64,000 nt of DNA, taken from contig NC_135118.1 of NCBI RefSeq assembly GCF_050908995.1, positions 14,269,501 through 14,333,500 of the forward strand. Direction: 5' to 3'. Origin of the DNA: Andrena cerasifolii (Eukaryota; Arthropoda; Insecta; Hymenoptera; Andrenidae). Of the stretch, positions 11,798 to 22,793 are shown one piece after another. A program made the position numbers and the translations under genes. Numbering within the stretch: position 1 is the stretch's first letter; the number at the start of each line of letters is the position of its first letter. Below the pieces are notes generated by a model that was given only the letters and a program-made list of their open reading frames with translations, was not told the origin of the DNA and ran no database searches.

Positions 11798-13205
11798 ATT
11801 TATTTAAAAAAATATGGGCAGGCCTACAAAAGGAGCTGCTCGAAAAAAGAAAGAGTTTGCTAGAAGATTCCAATAATAATGGTCCCATTCGGAAGTACAG
11901 CCTTTTCTGTATTTCCGGGTCGCCTAACTTCCCTTGTAAGCTTTATCATAAGCAGAACCATAATGTATACAGTAAAAACGAATTTTTTCAGCAACTTAAA
12001 AAACCGACCACGTTCTACCACTTTTCCTTCGATTAGATCGACGCGAAAACCTTGTTTCGTGTGTACCAGGTGTCCCAGCGCGTTGCTTTTGGACCGGTCT
12101 TCGTGTACGGTCGCCCAGAAGGTGAACGACACCGTCGAATAAAGTTTTTCTTACCTTCGTCCTCGAGGGCTGGGACCTCCTCGCGTACCTACACCCAATG
12201 CCCCTGCTAAAAAGCCGATCCTGCCTCTGGGCGAGCCGTTAATCGATCCTGCCCCTCTTCGACAAGATCTCGGATGGACGGAGAGGGTCGAACCAGGAAG
12301 AAACAAGGGAGACGATAACGATACAGGGCACGAGATTGTCCCCGATGACGATCGATCTTGCTCGAACTGATTTCAGGCTACCTCGATGATTGATTGTACC
12401 TGCTGCTTCAAATCAGTTACATTAATATCGTCCAGCTGTGAATTAGAAACCAGGAAGCACTGATTTCACGATTAAACAGATCCCGTCCTCATTTCGATAA
12501 GGTCATTATCCTAACAGGATGCTCACGAGGTTAGAAGTCTGTTTTATCACGCCTGCAGAACCTGTTAAAACCTTTTCCTGTGGTATAAACGTTTCTTTGC
12601 TGTGGTCTCGCGGAACAGGATTCTGGGATAAGTGATCTTGCTTCAGGTAAATGTGCCATCCTTCGATTATCAAAGAAATCGACTGTCACGTCACGTGGCA
12701 CAAGCGATTCGGATAATTGAAGTTCTACCGTAATGGGAGTTCCATGGAAGTCGTGTGAAGTGAGTTCTGCAATCAGCTGGCGTATAATGTACAGCCGCGA
12801 CATCACGTGTCACTTGGACACCGTGTTACGAAAGGGTGTGCACAAATTATGGACGAAAGGGCTACAATTATTGGGACGAAGTCTTCTTTCGTCGCTGAAA
12901 CTCGTTCGAAGAAAAATGCACGATGATTATTTGCATTCGTGCGGGAGTTTCGTAAGGGGCCGAGAGATAAAGGAAGATGTTCCGCGAATCAGGAACGTAG
13001 GGCTTGCGTGCAGGCATCCTTCGTCCGCGGACAAGGCCCGTGTTTCGCTTTCTCGAAAATTAAGGCTCGCCGAAGATATTCGCGGTTTCGATCACGATCA
13101 TTCTGCGGTCAGTCGTCGTCCAGCCCGTCATTACTCGTGCCGCTCCGGACAAGTATATCTCTCGACCCAAACGAAGGCGTTTGTCCATTTCTCGCTGCGC
13201 CTCCC
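11798..13205. other. Unique, CpG-rich stretch without a supported gene
   Basis: Overlapping frames of up to 158 codons at 12531-13257 run on both strands, with no recognisable domain. I judge them chance products of GC-rich DNA. No repeat was identified. Confidence 0.45.
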
Positions 13206-13908
13206 TTAAGGGGTTAGCTACCTTCAGGAGGTAGAAAAAGAATCGATTCTTTGGCAATTTATTTCAGAATGTACATGCATATATTTATGCAATGGGTTTT
13301 GTATTCAGATGAGGGACACTTTAACAGGTTATTATATTATGTTTTGGTATAAAAAAATATTGAGTTTTTGGAAAATTACAACTGATTTACCGGAAGCTGT
13401 TTTTACACCTGTGACCACGATTTCTCCAAAACCGCTTCACCAACCTTTCTGTAATTTTTTAGGTTTCTTCTTGACATTCAAATCCAGTCTTTAATCGAAG
13501 CATTTGTTTTTCCAATGCATAGTTTTTATTTTATGGATGCAAAATGAGCATTTCTAGCTAAAAATAAGTGTTTTCATTCATAAAATAAAAACTATGCATT
13601 GGAAAAACAAATGCTTCGATTAAAGACTGGATTTGAATGTCTGGAAGAAACCTACACAATTTCAGAAAGATTGATGAAGCGATTTTGGAGAAATCGTGGT
13701 CACCGGTGTAAAAGCAGCTTCCGGGAAATCAGCTGTAATTTTGCAATAAGTAAATATTTTTAAACCAAAGCATAATGTATAATAACCTGTTAAAGTGTCC
13801 CTCATCTGAATACAAAAACCATTGCATAAATATATGCATGTACTTTCTGAAATAAATTCCCAAAGAATCGATTCTTTTTCTACCTCCTGACGGTAGCTAA
13901 CCCCTTAA
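13206..13908. mobile_element. TTAA-bounded 703-bp palindrome (foldback element)
   Basis: Nearly the whole element is one inverted repeat with arms of roughly 340 bp. It begins TTAAGGGGTTAGCTACC and ends GGTAGCTAACCCCTTAA. Each arm carries, in mirror order, the pairs AGAATCGATTCTTT, TACATGCATAT, AACAGGTTAT and AAGCATTTGTTTTTCC. The centre is a short stretch around 13553-13590. Arm divergence is only a few per cent, so it is either recent or arm-homogenised. TTAA at both ends fits the piggyBac or Kolobok target. One arm type recurs as the right arm of 17040-17729. Confidence 0.88.
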
Positions 13909-14356
13909 CCCTGCTACGATACATTCACACTCTTCTTATCCATTCGTATCATTATTCTCATGCCACTTTCCTAATATTTCACAAGCACTTTTTATTCATT
14001 ACGCACCTACACTTTTCTGCCCGCATCTTTTCGTGATATGGGATTGTAACGTTATAACCACCACTTTCTAGGATTAATAACCGTGAAGCTTCCGTTTCTT
14101 TATGCCTCCTTAGTATAATAGAATATTTATTTGAACTGAAGTATACATGGATTATATAACTCGTTACAGGCTGTTATCTCGAAATGGGAAAGTAAAGATA
14201 GCCAGTGACGTAACGCTGAATACTATCAAAACAGAATATTATAAATAGAATAAAAATCTCAAAATTATATTTATCGACGATAAATTTGAATTAATATTGA
14301 ATTCTTGGACTCGTGGCAATTATTATCATACAAAATCACCGTTGAGCACCGTTCTT
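13909..14356. other. Unique AT-rich stretch
   Basis: No frame, repeat or RNA gene seen. Confidence 0.5.
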
Positions 14357-14815
14357 ACTGTTTACAAGTTCAATTAACCAGGAAACGCTCACAACCAGAA
14401 AACTCCGATTTTAATGGAATTTCGTGTGAATGTAGAGTATATTAGAGTATGCAAAGAGCAATTTGTTTTTTTTTGCGGAAATACACTCTGAAAGGGTGAA
14501 ATCAGCTTTTAAAGTTGTCACGTTCTTTCGCTCTTTCGATGTAACTTGCTAATGGTGCGAGATAGAACACACCTTTAAATGTAGAAGTTGTTCAGTTTTT
14601 TTTATCCTTTATCAGATTAACAAAAGAAGAATAAAGTTATATTAAAAATGGTAAAAAATGTGATAACTTTAATGACTAATTTCACCCTTTCAGAGTGACT
14701 TTCCGCAGAAAAAAGCACTTTGTATACTCCAATGTGCTTCACGTTCCTACTTTCATTAAAAATCAGAATTTTTGGATTGAGAACGTTCTCTTATCAGTAA
14801 ACTCGTAGCTACAGT
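14357..14815. mobile_element. Foldback element, about 460 bp
   Basis: The arms are inverted copies. The left has GAGTATGCAAAGAGCA, GCGGAAATACACTC and TGAAAGGGTGAAATC; the right has the complements around 14690-14750 with a few differences. Homology weakens outward to about 14357 and 14815, passing an AACGCTCACAAC/AACGTTCTCAAT pair and a GATTTTAATG pair. The inner spacer (about 14515-14670) is unique. No clear target duplication was found and the interior is not coding. Confidence 0.7.
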
Positions 14816-15455
14816 CCCGAAATAGCCTGTGCATGGTAATCGATACAGGTTAACACCACAATATACATACATTTTCTCCACCACCGACTCGCTATCTCGC
14901 ACTGGAAAGGTCTAAATACGTAACGCAGAATTCGATTAACTTATTAGCAATTTATCAGCCGCGCTCGCGGTTCCGATCCTCTAAACGCGATACATTAACA
15001 CCGGCGTTCGCGTTTAATCGCTGGATTACTCAACTCCTCGGCTGACTACGCGAAGAACGAAAGGAAAATTAATTCAGCGAGGGAAGATTTATGCCCCGCG
15101 TGCAAGATAAAGTCACTTCGCTGAGATTATATTTTATGGCGTATCGCAGTGGTGTCTGGAAGGGTTGCACTGCTTGTGCCGCCTGCATGACGTCTATAAA
15201 ATTATTATGACGCGCTAAACATTACGCGTACAAAGTGGAGGCGCGTTAGCCAAGACGGTGTCAGTGCAATGTCATACTACTTGAAGATGATTTATCAGGT
15301 CGGCTCCCGCTCTGCTGGGCGAGAAAGTGCAGATTTATGAAAAACTTGACGCAAGACTGGACCTAATAACTGGGTCAGTTTTGAACGAGGAACAAGCCTG
15401 TATGCTTATGAATATATTTCCATTATTTAATGATTATAGTCGAAATTCCCATATA
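14816..15455. other. Unique stretch without a supported gene
   Basis: CpG-rich around 14930-15330. No frame, RNA gene or repeat was identified. Confidence 0.45.
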
Positions 15456-15782
15456 CACTCCCGTTCATAAGTATTAAGATACCTGCTGTATTTGCAGAAA
15501 ATGTGATGTTTGGTACATATTCAATACTTTTCACTGATTTTATTTTCTGCTTTTAATTTACGTACGGCATTAAGAGCAAATACTGATTAACCCTCGTTTT
15601 TTGTAAAATTGGAAATATTAATTATTTTCCTATGTGGATCAGTCCGTTTTCGCTTTCAATGCCTCGTTTAAAATGTCAAATAGCTAAACTAAAATTTGTT
15701 AGAGTTCTTCAATAAATTTGCAATGTTTTTCATTATTATGCCACACAGAGTACTAGTGTCCTAATACTTATAAACAGCACTG
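15456..15782. mobile_element. Tc1/mariner-like MITE
   Basis: A 327-bp element with inverted ends. The left reads CACTCCCGTTCATAAGTATT after TA. The complement of the right end reads CAGTGCTGTTTATAAGTATT. The GTTCATAAGTATTNGGACAC terminus is typical of Tc1-like elements, which insert at TA. The right flank is TTA, so the duplication is one base off or decayed. The interior is AT-rich and lacks any transposase frame. Confidence 0.72.
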
Positions 15783-15798
15783 TTATGAATTTAGAAGT

Positions 15799-15895
15799 TT
15801 ATTATTATTATTATTATAATTATTATCATTTATTCAGGGGTAAAAACCCTTTAGCATAGTACAAGCATACGCATGTAAGGGACAATTAACAGGAC
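15799..15895 (-). mobile_element. LINE-type 3' end with TAA tail
   Basis: Read on the minus strand, CTTGTACTATGCTAAAGGGT is followed by a short GGGTTTTTACCC hairpin, CTGAATAAATGA and then a (TAA)n tail. The same order of words (CTTGT, a G-run/C-run mini hairpin, an AATAAA-like word, a simple tail) recurs at 29681-29890 and 48760-48877. This is the usual layout of the 3' terminus of a non-LTR retrotransposon. No reverse transcriptase sequence is attached, so the copy is severely 5' truncated. Confidence 0.6.
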
Positions 15896-16110
15896 AGTAT
15901 ATAAATAGATTTATGCAAAATCGATAACAATAATCGGTAATTTTTGCATCCAGTAATTATAATCCATACCTATACTGTATAGGTATCATCAAATCACAAA
16001 AATTTTCAGCTCCACTTTCCTTTAGCACCATCGCTTCGTAGCACTGGAATATCATTTCATTCGTCGTTCAATATTCCTTTTCTTACGTAGCGGGCAGAAA
16101 CATCCAAAGT

Positions 16111-16356
16111 CAGTAGCGCATTCAGGATTTAACCTTGGGGGGGAGGGCCTAGTTGAATGGCAAAAATATTTTTAATGCAAATACAATAAAATTCATTAGG
16201 TGATTAAAAAAATCATTTAAGAAATTAAATCCCTTTTATTTATTTCTACAAAATTCTTGAATTACTTCAGTCGTGGCTACATTAATCTCGTATTTCCGTT
16301 TTCTTTGGGGTTTGGCAGAGCCCCTTGCCCCACCCCCTTCTCTGAGTGCGCCACTG
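16111..16356. mobile_element. hAT MITE (CAGTGGCGCA family)
   Basis: A 246-bp element. The left end is CAGTAGCGCATTCAGG and the complement of the right end is CAGTGGCGCACTCAGA, a standard hAT-type terminus. The flanking octamers TCCAAAGT and TGCGAAGT match at five of eight positions, consistent with a decayed 8-bp duplication. Internal landmarks are a G-run near 16137 and ATAAAATTCATTAGGTGATT near 16186. A second copy lies at 44289-44479. Confidence 0.8.
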
Positions 16357-17039
16357 TGCGAAGTAATCCTGAAGACAGATCTGAAGAGTCCTCAGAGAAA
16401 TGAAAACCCGAGTGAGTTGAGGGAGGACACGACTAACGCGGTAGAGTAAACGAAATGAGAACATGATTGGGTGAAAAATGCCCCGGTGCACTTCGTGGCG
16501 TTAAAAACAGTAGTTGCTCCGAGACTTTCCAGCGCGGGTGTATGCACATTCGACCGTCTTGTAATTAGTGCCACTTCCATCGATCTGTCTAATTATATGC
16601 TGCATTATACGTTACACGTGTTCGCGTGCACACCTCGCCATGAGGGTACGGGCAACCGTTGATCGCGGCTTTCTCACGAAGAGTTCACCTTCCCCGGTCG
16701 GCCAGTCCGATCGATTCGTTCGCTCCTCTCTCTTCATTATCCCGGCCTCTCGAAGACGAGAGGTTGACGTTCATCAATCAAACCAGGCGTCGTGGTGCGA
16801 GTCGGAGATCAAACGGCCCGCGGTCGTCGTGCCGACAAATAATTTCATTTCGTATCACAGCCGATAAAAAGTGTTTGTTCGAAATGGTGGTCGCGTTGGC
16901 CGAGGTGAAATGATTTCCGCCAGGAATCAGGGAAGATGAGGAATGGCTTGGTTCTCGTCGTAAGAGATGATGCGAATTGATAAGATCCAATAGAGAGTGT
17001 AAAGACACAGAGTCGACGGCAGCTTTAACCCCCTCGCTA
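16357..17039. other. Unique, CpG-rich stretch without a supported gene
   Basis: Frames at 16471-17008 overlap on opposite strands with no recognisable protein. No repeat was seen. Confidence 0.45.
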
Positions 17040-17729
17040 TTAAGGGTTCTCCCTAGTGTGACGGCCTGAAAAAAGGCGATATTTGAGATTTTTTTAAAGA
17101 GAAAACCTTTAATTATATTAATTAAAAGCTTTATGCCTATGTTTGTACATATTTAGACAACAGTTTAAAAAATATTTAATACAAAAATAACAGTAAACTA
17201 AAACTTTGAACGCGTTTTTCTGAAAACTGCATTTTGAAAGCTTGGGTGCACGATTTCTAAAAATCGCATGGACCAATCCACTTGATATTGGTTGGATATG
17301 TTTGAGGGATACATTATTTTCGTTCAGCCTATAACTGAGTCAGTATATGCTACACTAAACCTTTCGCAGTAAAAAAACTTCAATTTTTCTCGCAGAAATC
17401 AGGATCTTTTCTTTAACATCCGCCATTTTGTCCCAGATTAATATTTTATACTGTACTAACTAAATCTTTCTGGTTTCTTTCATTTCAGATAACCCAGTTC
17501 CGAATAATGTTGGCCACCGCGAAACGTAGTTCTAAACACAGCTTTCGGGAAATCCGTTGTAATTTTGCAATAACTAAATACTTTTATACCAAAACATAAT
17601 ATAATAACCTGCTAAAGTGGCCCTCGTCTGAATACAAAAATCTTTGCATAAAAATATGCATGTACTTTCTAATATAAATTTCCAAAGAATCGTTCTTTTT
17701 CTACCTCCTGTCTGCGCCTAACCCCTTAA
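17040..17729. mobile_element. TTAA element with mosaic arms
   Basis: A 690-bp element bounded by TTAA (17040-17043 and 17726-17729). Its left arm, with TTCTCCCTA and TTATGCCTATGTTTGTACAT, matches the complement of the right arm of 44706-45474. Its core, with CCGCCATTTTGT and CAGTTCCGAATAA, matches the core of 28420-28970. Its right arm, from about 17530, matches the right arm of the 13206-13908 palindrome, including GAATACAAAAA and AATATGCATGTACTTTCT. It therefore looks like a composite of modules seen separately elsewhere. No transposase is present. Confidence 0.82.
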
Positions 17730-17982
17730 CTCGGCGGGAGGCGCTACTGGGTAAATTTTGCCACAGAGGCGCTAGTTGCGAAAATCTGAAGACTGTTTGC
17801 GTTTTTGTTACAATTTTTTAAACAACTTTAATAAAGATTTTAAGATATTTCATCAATCTTGTTCGATTCTTAAAACACTGTACTTTAACATAAAAATTAC
17901 AAAATTAAAAAAAAATATATTCTGAAACCGTGGTTTTTTACGTTTCAATTATCGGTATTTTTGACCCGTTGCGCCGGGTTAA
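17726..17982. mobile_element. TTAA-type MITE sharing its target with the previous element
   Basis: A 257-bp element running from TTAACTCGGCGGGAGG to GTTGCGCCGGGTTAA. The inverted ends agree over TTAACYCGGCG and then weaken. It uses the same TTAA as the right end of the 17040 element, so the two abut with only that tetranucleotide between them. The interior is AT-rich and non-coding. A short palindrome, GAGTGACTATAGTCACTC-like, lies just outside its right end near 17984-18001. Confidence 0.7.
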
Positions 17983-19642
17983 GGGTGACTATAGTCACTC
18001 GCCGCAATGCTAATACAACAGGTAACAGAATAATATAAAAAAAATAGGAATAATTAATCACTGAAACAGAATAATTTGAGCGACTTTAAGTAATCAGTTG
18101 AATGAGTTCCACCACTGGCATAGGGGAAAGGTTGATTAAAATGCAGTCGTGTTAGTTCGATGGTTTGCACATACGTTGATCGTCGAATAACTGGAGCGTG
18201 GGCAAACCGAGCTGGATGCTCCTGCACTCCGTTCACGTTAGTTTTCTTCTTTAATGGCGCAGTTACATATATCTACTCTTCAGCTGTCATCAATTCGACG
18301 ATTCTGGACACGCGCGAGATCTGTTTTGTATGGGATGGTATATTTGCACTGTTTGGAATGATTAGAGGATGTTGTATTCAAATGAACTATTGTTGGCCGT
18401 AGCCTGTACACAGAGTGTTTTAAATTATGCGCCGAGGCACTTTCCTGCCAGAGTTTCTCTCATCCGACTAACATTTCGGTTTGGAAGCGAACCGATCGAT
18501 AAGTCGTAACGAATTAGCGGTGATTTATGAAAGAAGGCCAACAACGACGCTTATAAAGTATAGTCCCGGGATCCCGTTACTCAGCTAGATCTCGATCAAA
18601 TCGAAAGAAAAGCGATCCTACGCGCAAGAATTCGTGCACGTGCAGGTGCACGTGCAACTTGGCGCGCCAGCGCTCTCCCTGGAGATAGCGATGCTCCCTG
18701 TCCGCGATTTTCGATCGGCACGGGCGCAAATTATACGCAATTTACATAACTGTAACCGTAAATCTCCTTGCGAAAGAAGTCACGGAGCAACGATAACCGT
18801 TTTACGGTTACTCAAACACGACTCATTAATTGGCGTTAGAGAGGGGCCTGAATAAACTTTGATACGAGTAAACAACTCAAAACTCAAATTAAAATCTTAC
18901 ACTACAAATTCGAAATTTTAGGACTAAAAGGGAACAATAAGACAAATACTTTTATTCGTCATTTTGCTGTTCAATAATTTTGCATAATTTTCCTTTGTCG
19001 TAATAGGTATTGTTACCTACATTTATAGGTGTACAGGACAATAGTGAGACTCCAAGTACGCATGCGTAGACAGAAGAGAGCCCAACAGCGCGACACCATG
19101 TTGCTAATGCTTACAATTAGTAAACTCGTGGTTTGGTAGGGATTCAAATTGTGGTCTTCTTAATTTTCTGAGAAATACAGTATGATGTAAGTAATGGTAC
19201 TTTTGGATGAAAAAACAGCCTCGGGACACTCAAGCCCTTTTTGCATTAAAGGTATGTGTAATTAAATTCAACGTTCTTTTTGACATAGGCCCTTTTTTCA
19301 TTGGCGTGTATCTCTAAAATTGACAGAGCTTAATTTGTATCTAAGCCTACATCAACCTGAACATGACACGATCTATAGTTAATTATTAAACTTAATTTCA
19401 CTGATTAATTTATTACACAATTCCGATTGTAATGATGCAACTACAAAGAAGATATGTATATTAAATTTTTAAGAATTATAGTCAGTTTTACAACAACTTT
19501 ACTTTGCATAAAAAAAATAACTTCGAAATCTTTAGAGATATTTTTCTCGAGACTGACTTGTGACACTGGGGCCCTTCTTGCATCCAACAGTAGAATTGTA
19601 AAAATTATTCGCAACATTGCTTCTCTCCCAAAGGCAACACGT
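17983..19642. other. Unique stretch without a supported gene
   Basis: A nested palindrome of CACGTG words (GTGCACGTGCAGGTGCACGT) lies at about 18634-18655, giving two perfect E-boxes. Otherwise only short, featureless frames. The flank CAACACGT at 19635-19642 is the left target duplication of the next element. Confidence 0.5.
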
Positions 19643-20553
19643 TAGGGCGGAGTGATACTATATAAGCGAAATTTTAAATTTTAATTTTCCGTTGGTCTGG
19701 GTGCGAGATAATTGTTCTTTGATTAACCAAACACAATTGTAAAAAAAATTGGAAAAATATTCGTTTCTCCAGGTTCCTTTTTCTCTTAAAAATTTAAAAA
19801 TTCACAATGTGAAATTTATATTATTTAGGTTCCTTTTTCCCTTAAAAATTTAAAAATTTACAACGTGAATCTTATTTTATTTAGGTACCTTTTTCTCTTA
19901 AAAATGTAAAAATTCACCCCGTGAATCTTATATTATTTAGGTTTCTTTTTCCCTTCAAAATGTAAAAATTCACAACGTGAATCTTATTTTATTTACGTTC
20001 TCTTTTCTCTTAAAAATGTAAAAATTGACAACGTGAATCTTATTTTATTTAGGTACCTTTTTCTCTTAAAAATGTAAAAATTGACAACGTGAATCTTATT
20101 TTATTTACGTTCTCTTTTCTCTTAAAAATGTAAAAATTGACAACGTGAATCTTATTTTATTTAGGTTCCTTTTTCTTTTAAAAATGTAAAAATTGACAAC
20201 GTGAATCTTATTTTATTTAGGTACCTTTTTCTCTTAAAAATGTGAAAATTGACAACGTGAATTTTATTTTATTTACGTTACTTTTTCTCTTAAAAATGTA
20301 AAAATTGACAACGTGAATCTTATTTTATTTACGTTACTTTTTCTCTTAAAAATGTAAAAATTGACAATGTGAATCTATTTTTTTTACAGTTTTAAGAGAA
20401 AAAGGAACCTACAGACATGAATATTTTTCCAAAATTTTTTTCCAGTTGTGTTTGGTTAATCAAAAGACAACTATCCCGCACCCAGGCCAACTATCCCGCA
20501 CCCAGCCAAAATTCAAATTTAAATTTTCGCCTCTATAGTATCGCTCCGCCCTA
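19643..20553. mobile_element. hAT-like transposon carrying a 56-bp x 11 array
   Basis: A 911-bp element with long inverted repeats of about 130-150 bp. The left starts TAGGGCGGAGTGATACTATA and the complement of the right starts TAGGGCGGAGCGATACTATA. Both continue through GATTAACCAAACACAA and AAAATATTC to AGGTTCCTTTTTCTCTTAAA. The flanks CAACACGT (19635-19642) and CTACACGT (20554-20561) match at seven of eight, an 8-bp duplication that with a TAGGG end fits hAT. The right arm contains an extra 20-bp duplication of the CAACTATCCCGCACCCAG segment (about 20468-20507). The space between arms is filled by a tandem array; there is no transposase. Confidence 0.88.
19771..20386. repeat. 56-bp minisatellite, 11 units, inside the hAT-like element
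   Basis: Eleven units of 56 bp. Each begins AGGTNCCTTTTTCTCTTAAA or ACGTT..., continues AATGTAAAAATTGACAACGT and ends GAATCTTATTTTATTT. The first four units are the most divergent; later ones are nearly identical and fall into alternating AGGT- and ACGT-starting types. The first part of the unit equals the innermost part of the transposon's inverted repeat, and the array ends exactly where the opposite arm begins, so the satellite seems to have grown from subterminal transposon sequence. Confidence 0.93.
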
Positions 20554-22793
20554 CTACACGTCCGATCTCTCAAAGCCTGCCATTGATACAGCTTACCTGA
20601 ACATTGGACTTCTGACGTCACTAAGAAATCAAGTGCCACGACGGAATTGAAGATTATCAGTAGAACTTCAGAACCCCTTATCAGTAGAAGTGACAACTGA
20701 CCAAAAGCGTAGCTTCGCCGTATCCACTCGCGATAATACTAAAGTCCCTTTAAATTCCACACAGCTTTTATTACGACACTAAATTAAACTACATACTTGT
20801 TCCTTTGATGGGACCTTTACATACCTACAATAAATATCACGGACCACTGCCGGCAGCGAGCCTGTTAAGACCCCTCGTCCTCCACTTATGAAGGGGTCAC
20901 GGAGCAGCGAGAGTCGCCGTCCAGCCGTGAAAAAGCGCAGGACGAAAGTGAAAAATCGGGACTGGACTCGTACGGGTCCGAAACCTGTTCGATAATTAGC
21001 AGGATCGCCTCGAAGTGTCTGGCAGAAACCAGCGACATTAGCAGGACTATAAATTACATTTGCCCGGCGAATGGCTGCGGCTGGATCTTCCGGGGCCTTA
21101 CCGGTCCCCTCTATCGACGTTTCTAACGGCTGCTAATTGCCCGGGACAAACAAATTGGCCGGCCAGCTGCGCGCTCGAATTCGTTGCCATTTTTCCTCTC
21201 CACGGGCCACTTGCGCGCAAGCGACATGGAAATGTCTTGGTTGTAATAACATTTAGGCGGGCCCCGAGAAACGAGCTGCGCCTCGTGCCAGCAGAAAGAA
21301 CTGGCGGAAACGAACGTTGCTCGACTAAATAATGTCTGACTTTTATGTCGGGATATTTAAAGCGACTCCTGCCAATAAGTCGCGCGACCGCGCACCCGTG
21401 TCACAGTTGTGTCTAAACGAACAGCGAACCGGTTAAAATATTACCCGGAGCACCAGATAAGCTCAGGAAAAGAATTTCCCCGTGACGTTATCTTGATGTC
21501 GTGCTGGTATCTCGCTGGTAATTTGATTTACTAACAGAGAGGCATTCTTCAGCCGTCCACTTCCGATGGTAATCTAGCGGAGGAAATGTTTTTTTCATTC
21601 TGTTTCGCCTGGTGTCAACGCAGCATGATCTTGCACGGTCTATATTTATATCGCCGCTGTTTATTTGCAATTAATCTTCCCTGCTGTAAATACGGCGACA
21701 GGGAAGGCTTACGATAGTCCGTGTCCGTTCGCAAGTGGCTATTAAAAAACGAATTCGACGCAGACTTAATTAACCGTTTCTGCAAAGAGTCGACGATTAG
21801 GAAGCGGGATTAAGTGCAAGTAGGGGAGGGGGGTAAAAGTTCGCGCTAGATTATAACACGGAAGATGTTTATAATATTCGAGATTGGCATGCGCACGAAT
21901 AGATAAATCGATCGCTAATGATCGTGGGCTCTTTAATCTGTCGTTTTAAAAATCAGCGATAACGTGGTTGGTATATGATTAGCAACTTGTGTGTGTATTG
22001 TTAATAGCCCCGGGAAGTAGAGGGAAAGTAGAAGTTACAGAAGCCACGCTTCAAGTCGAAATCGATCTAACCAGTGCAAATCAGCTGTGGGTTGCTTTAT
22101 ACTGTGCTCACCGATCTTGCGAAACAGAGTTGCTTGGTGTTGCGGTATGTGTACCCTAAATAATTACATACGATATGGTAAGAAAAGAAAAAAGAAGGTA
22201 ACAAGAAACATAGGTACTTATCCTGTTGTCAAAAATCGTTAAGTAAACTACGCATACCTATATTGCAACTCACGTTGGAATGTATTCGAAGAAATTAACA
22301 TACGTGACAAATTAGAAATGCTCAGATAGATCGGCGTGCTAACAAATATCGAGTACTATGCGTTGCTGGAAAGATGTCAAGCGGCGCGGTATGATCCGAT
22401 TTGTCGATTTCATCACGTCAGCTGATAATGACAATACTGTGCCCTCTGGGGACAAAGCCAATCGGACCGGCATTCCTTACGCTTGCCATCTTTCCAGCAA
22501 CGCGCAGCACATTGTAGAACAATTTCGCCTGGAACAGTTTAGAAAGAAATGCACGGAATTGTGCAGACACGCGCGTGCATCGTCTCGCGTGTGCATATGC
22601 AGATGCACGAGAACGATCGCGTGGAACGTTAGAATGCAGAAAAGAGGTGTGCACCGACGAGTTAGCGTTTTGAGTTAAATTCCTGCCGAGTCAAAGGAAC
22701 GCTTCAGGCACCAAGTCCATTATCTTCACCTCCGACAACCTCCTCGGATGCCACGAACTCCGCGAGATCCCTCGCCTCTACAATACCGCTTCT
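20554..22793. other. Unique, partly CpG-rich stretch without a supported gene
   Basis: GC- and CpG-rich at about 20830-21420. Frames at 21060-21332 and 22358-22678 show no recognisable protein. Near 22560-22615 lies a short alternating run of TGCA and CGCG words. No element ends were found. Confidence 0.45.

Noticed and set aside
12531..13257. 158-codon plus-strand frame with overlapping minus-strand frames
   Set aside because: No domain, no conserved motif, and simultaneous openness on other frames in GC-rich sequence.
19771..20386. Regularly spaced repeats that could be mistaken for a CRISPR array
   Set aside because: The whole 56-bp unit is repeated, with no unique spacers, and it lies within transposon inverted repeats in a eukaryotic genome.
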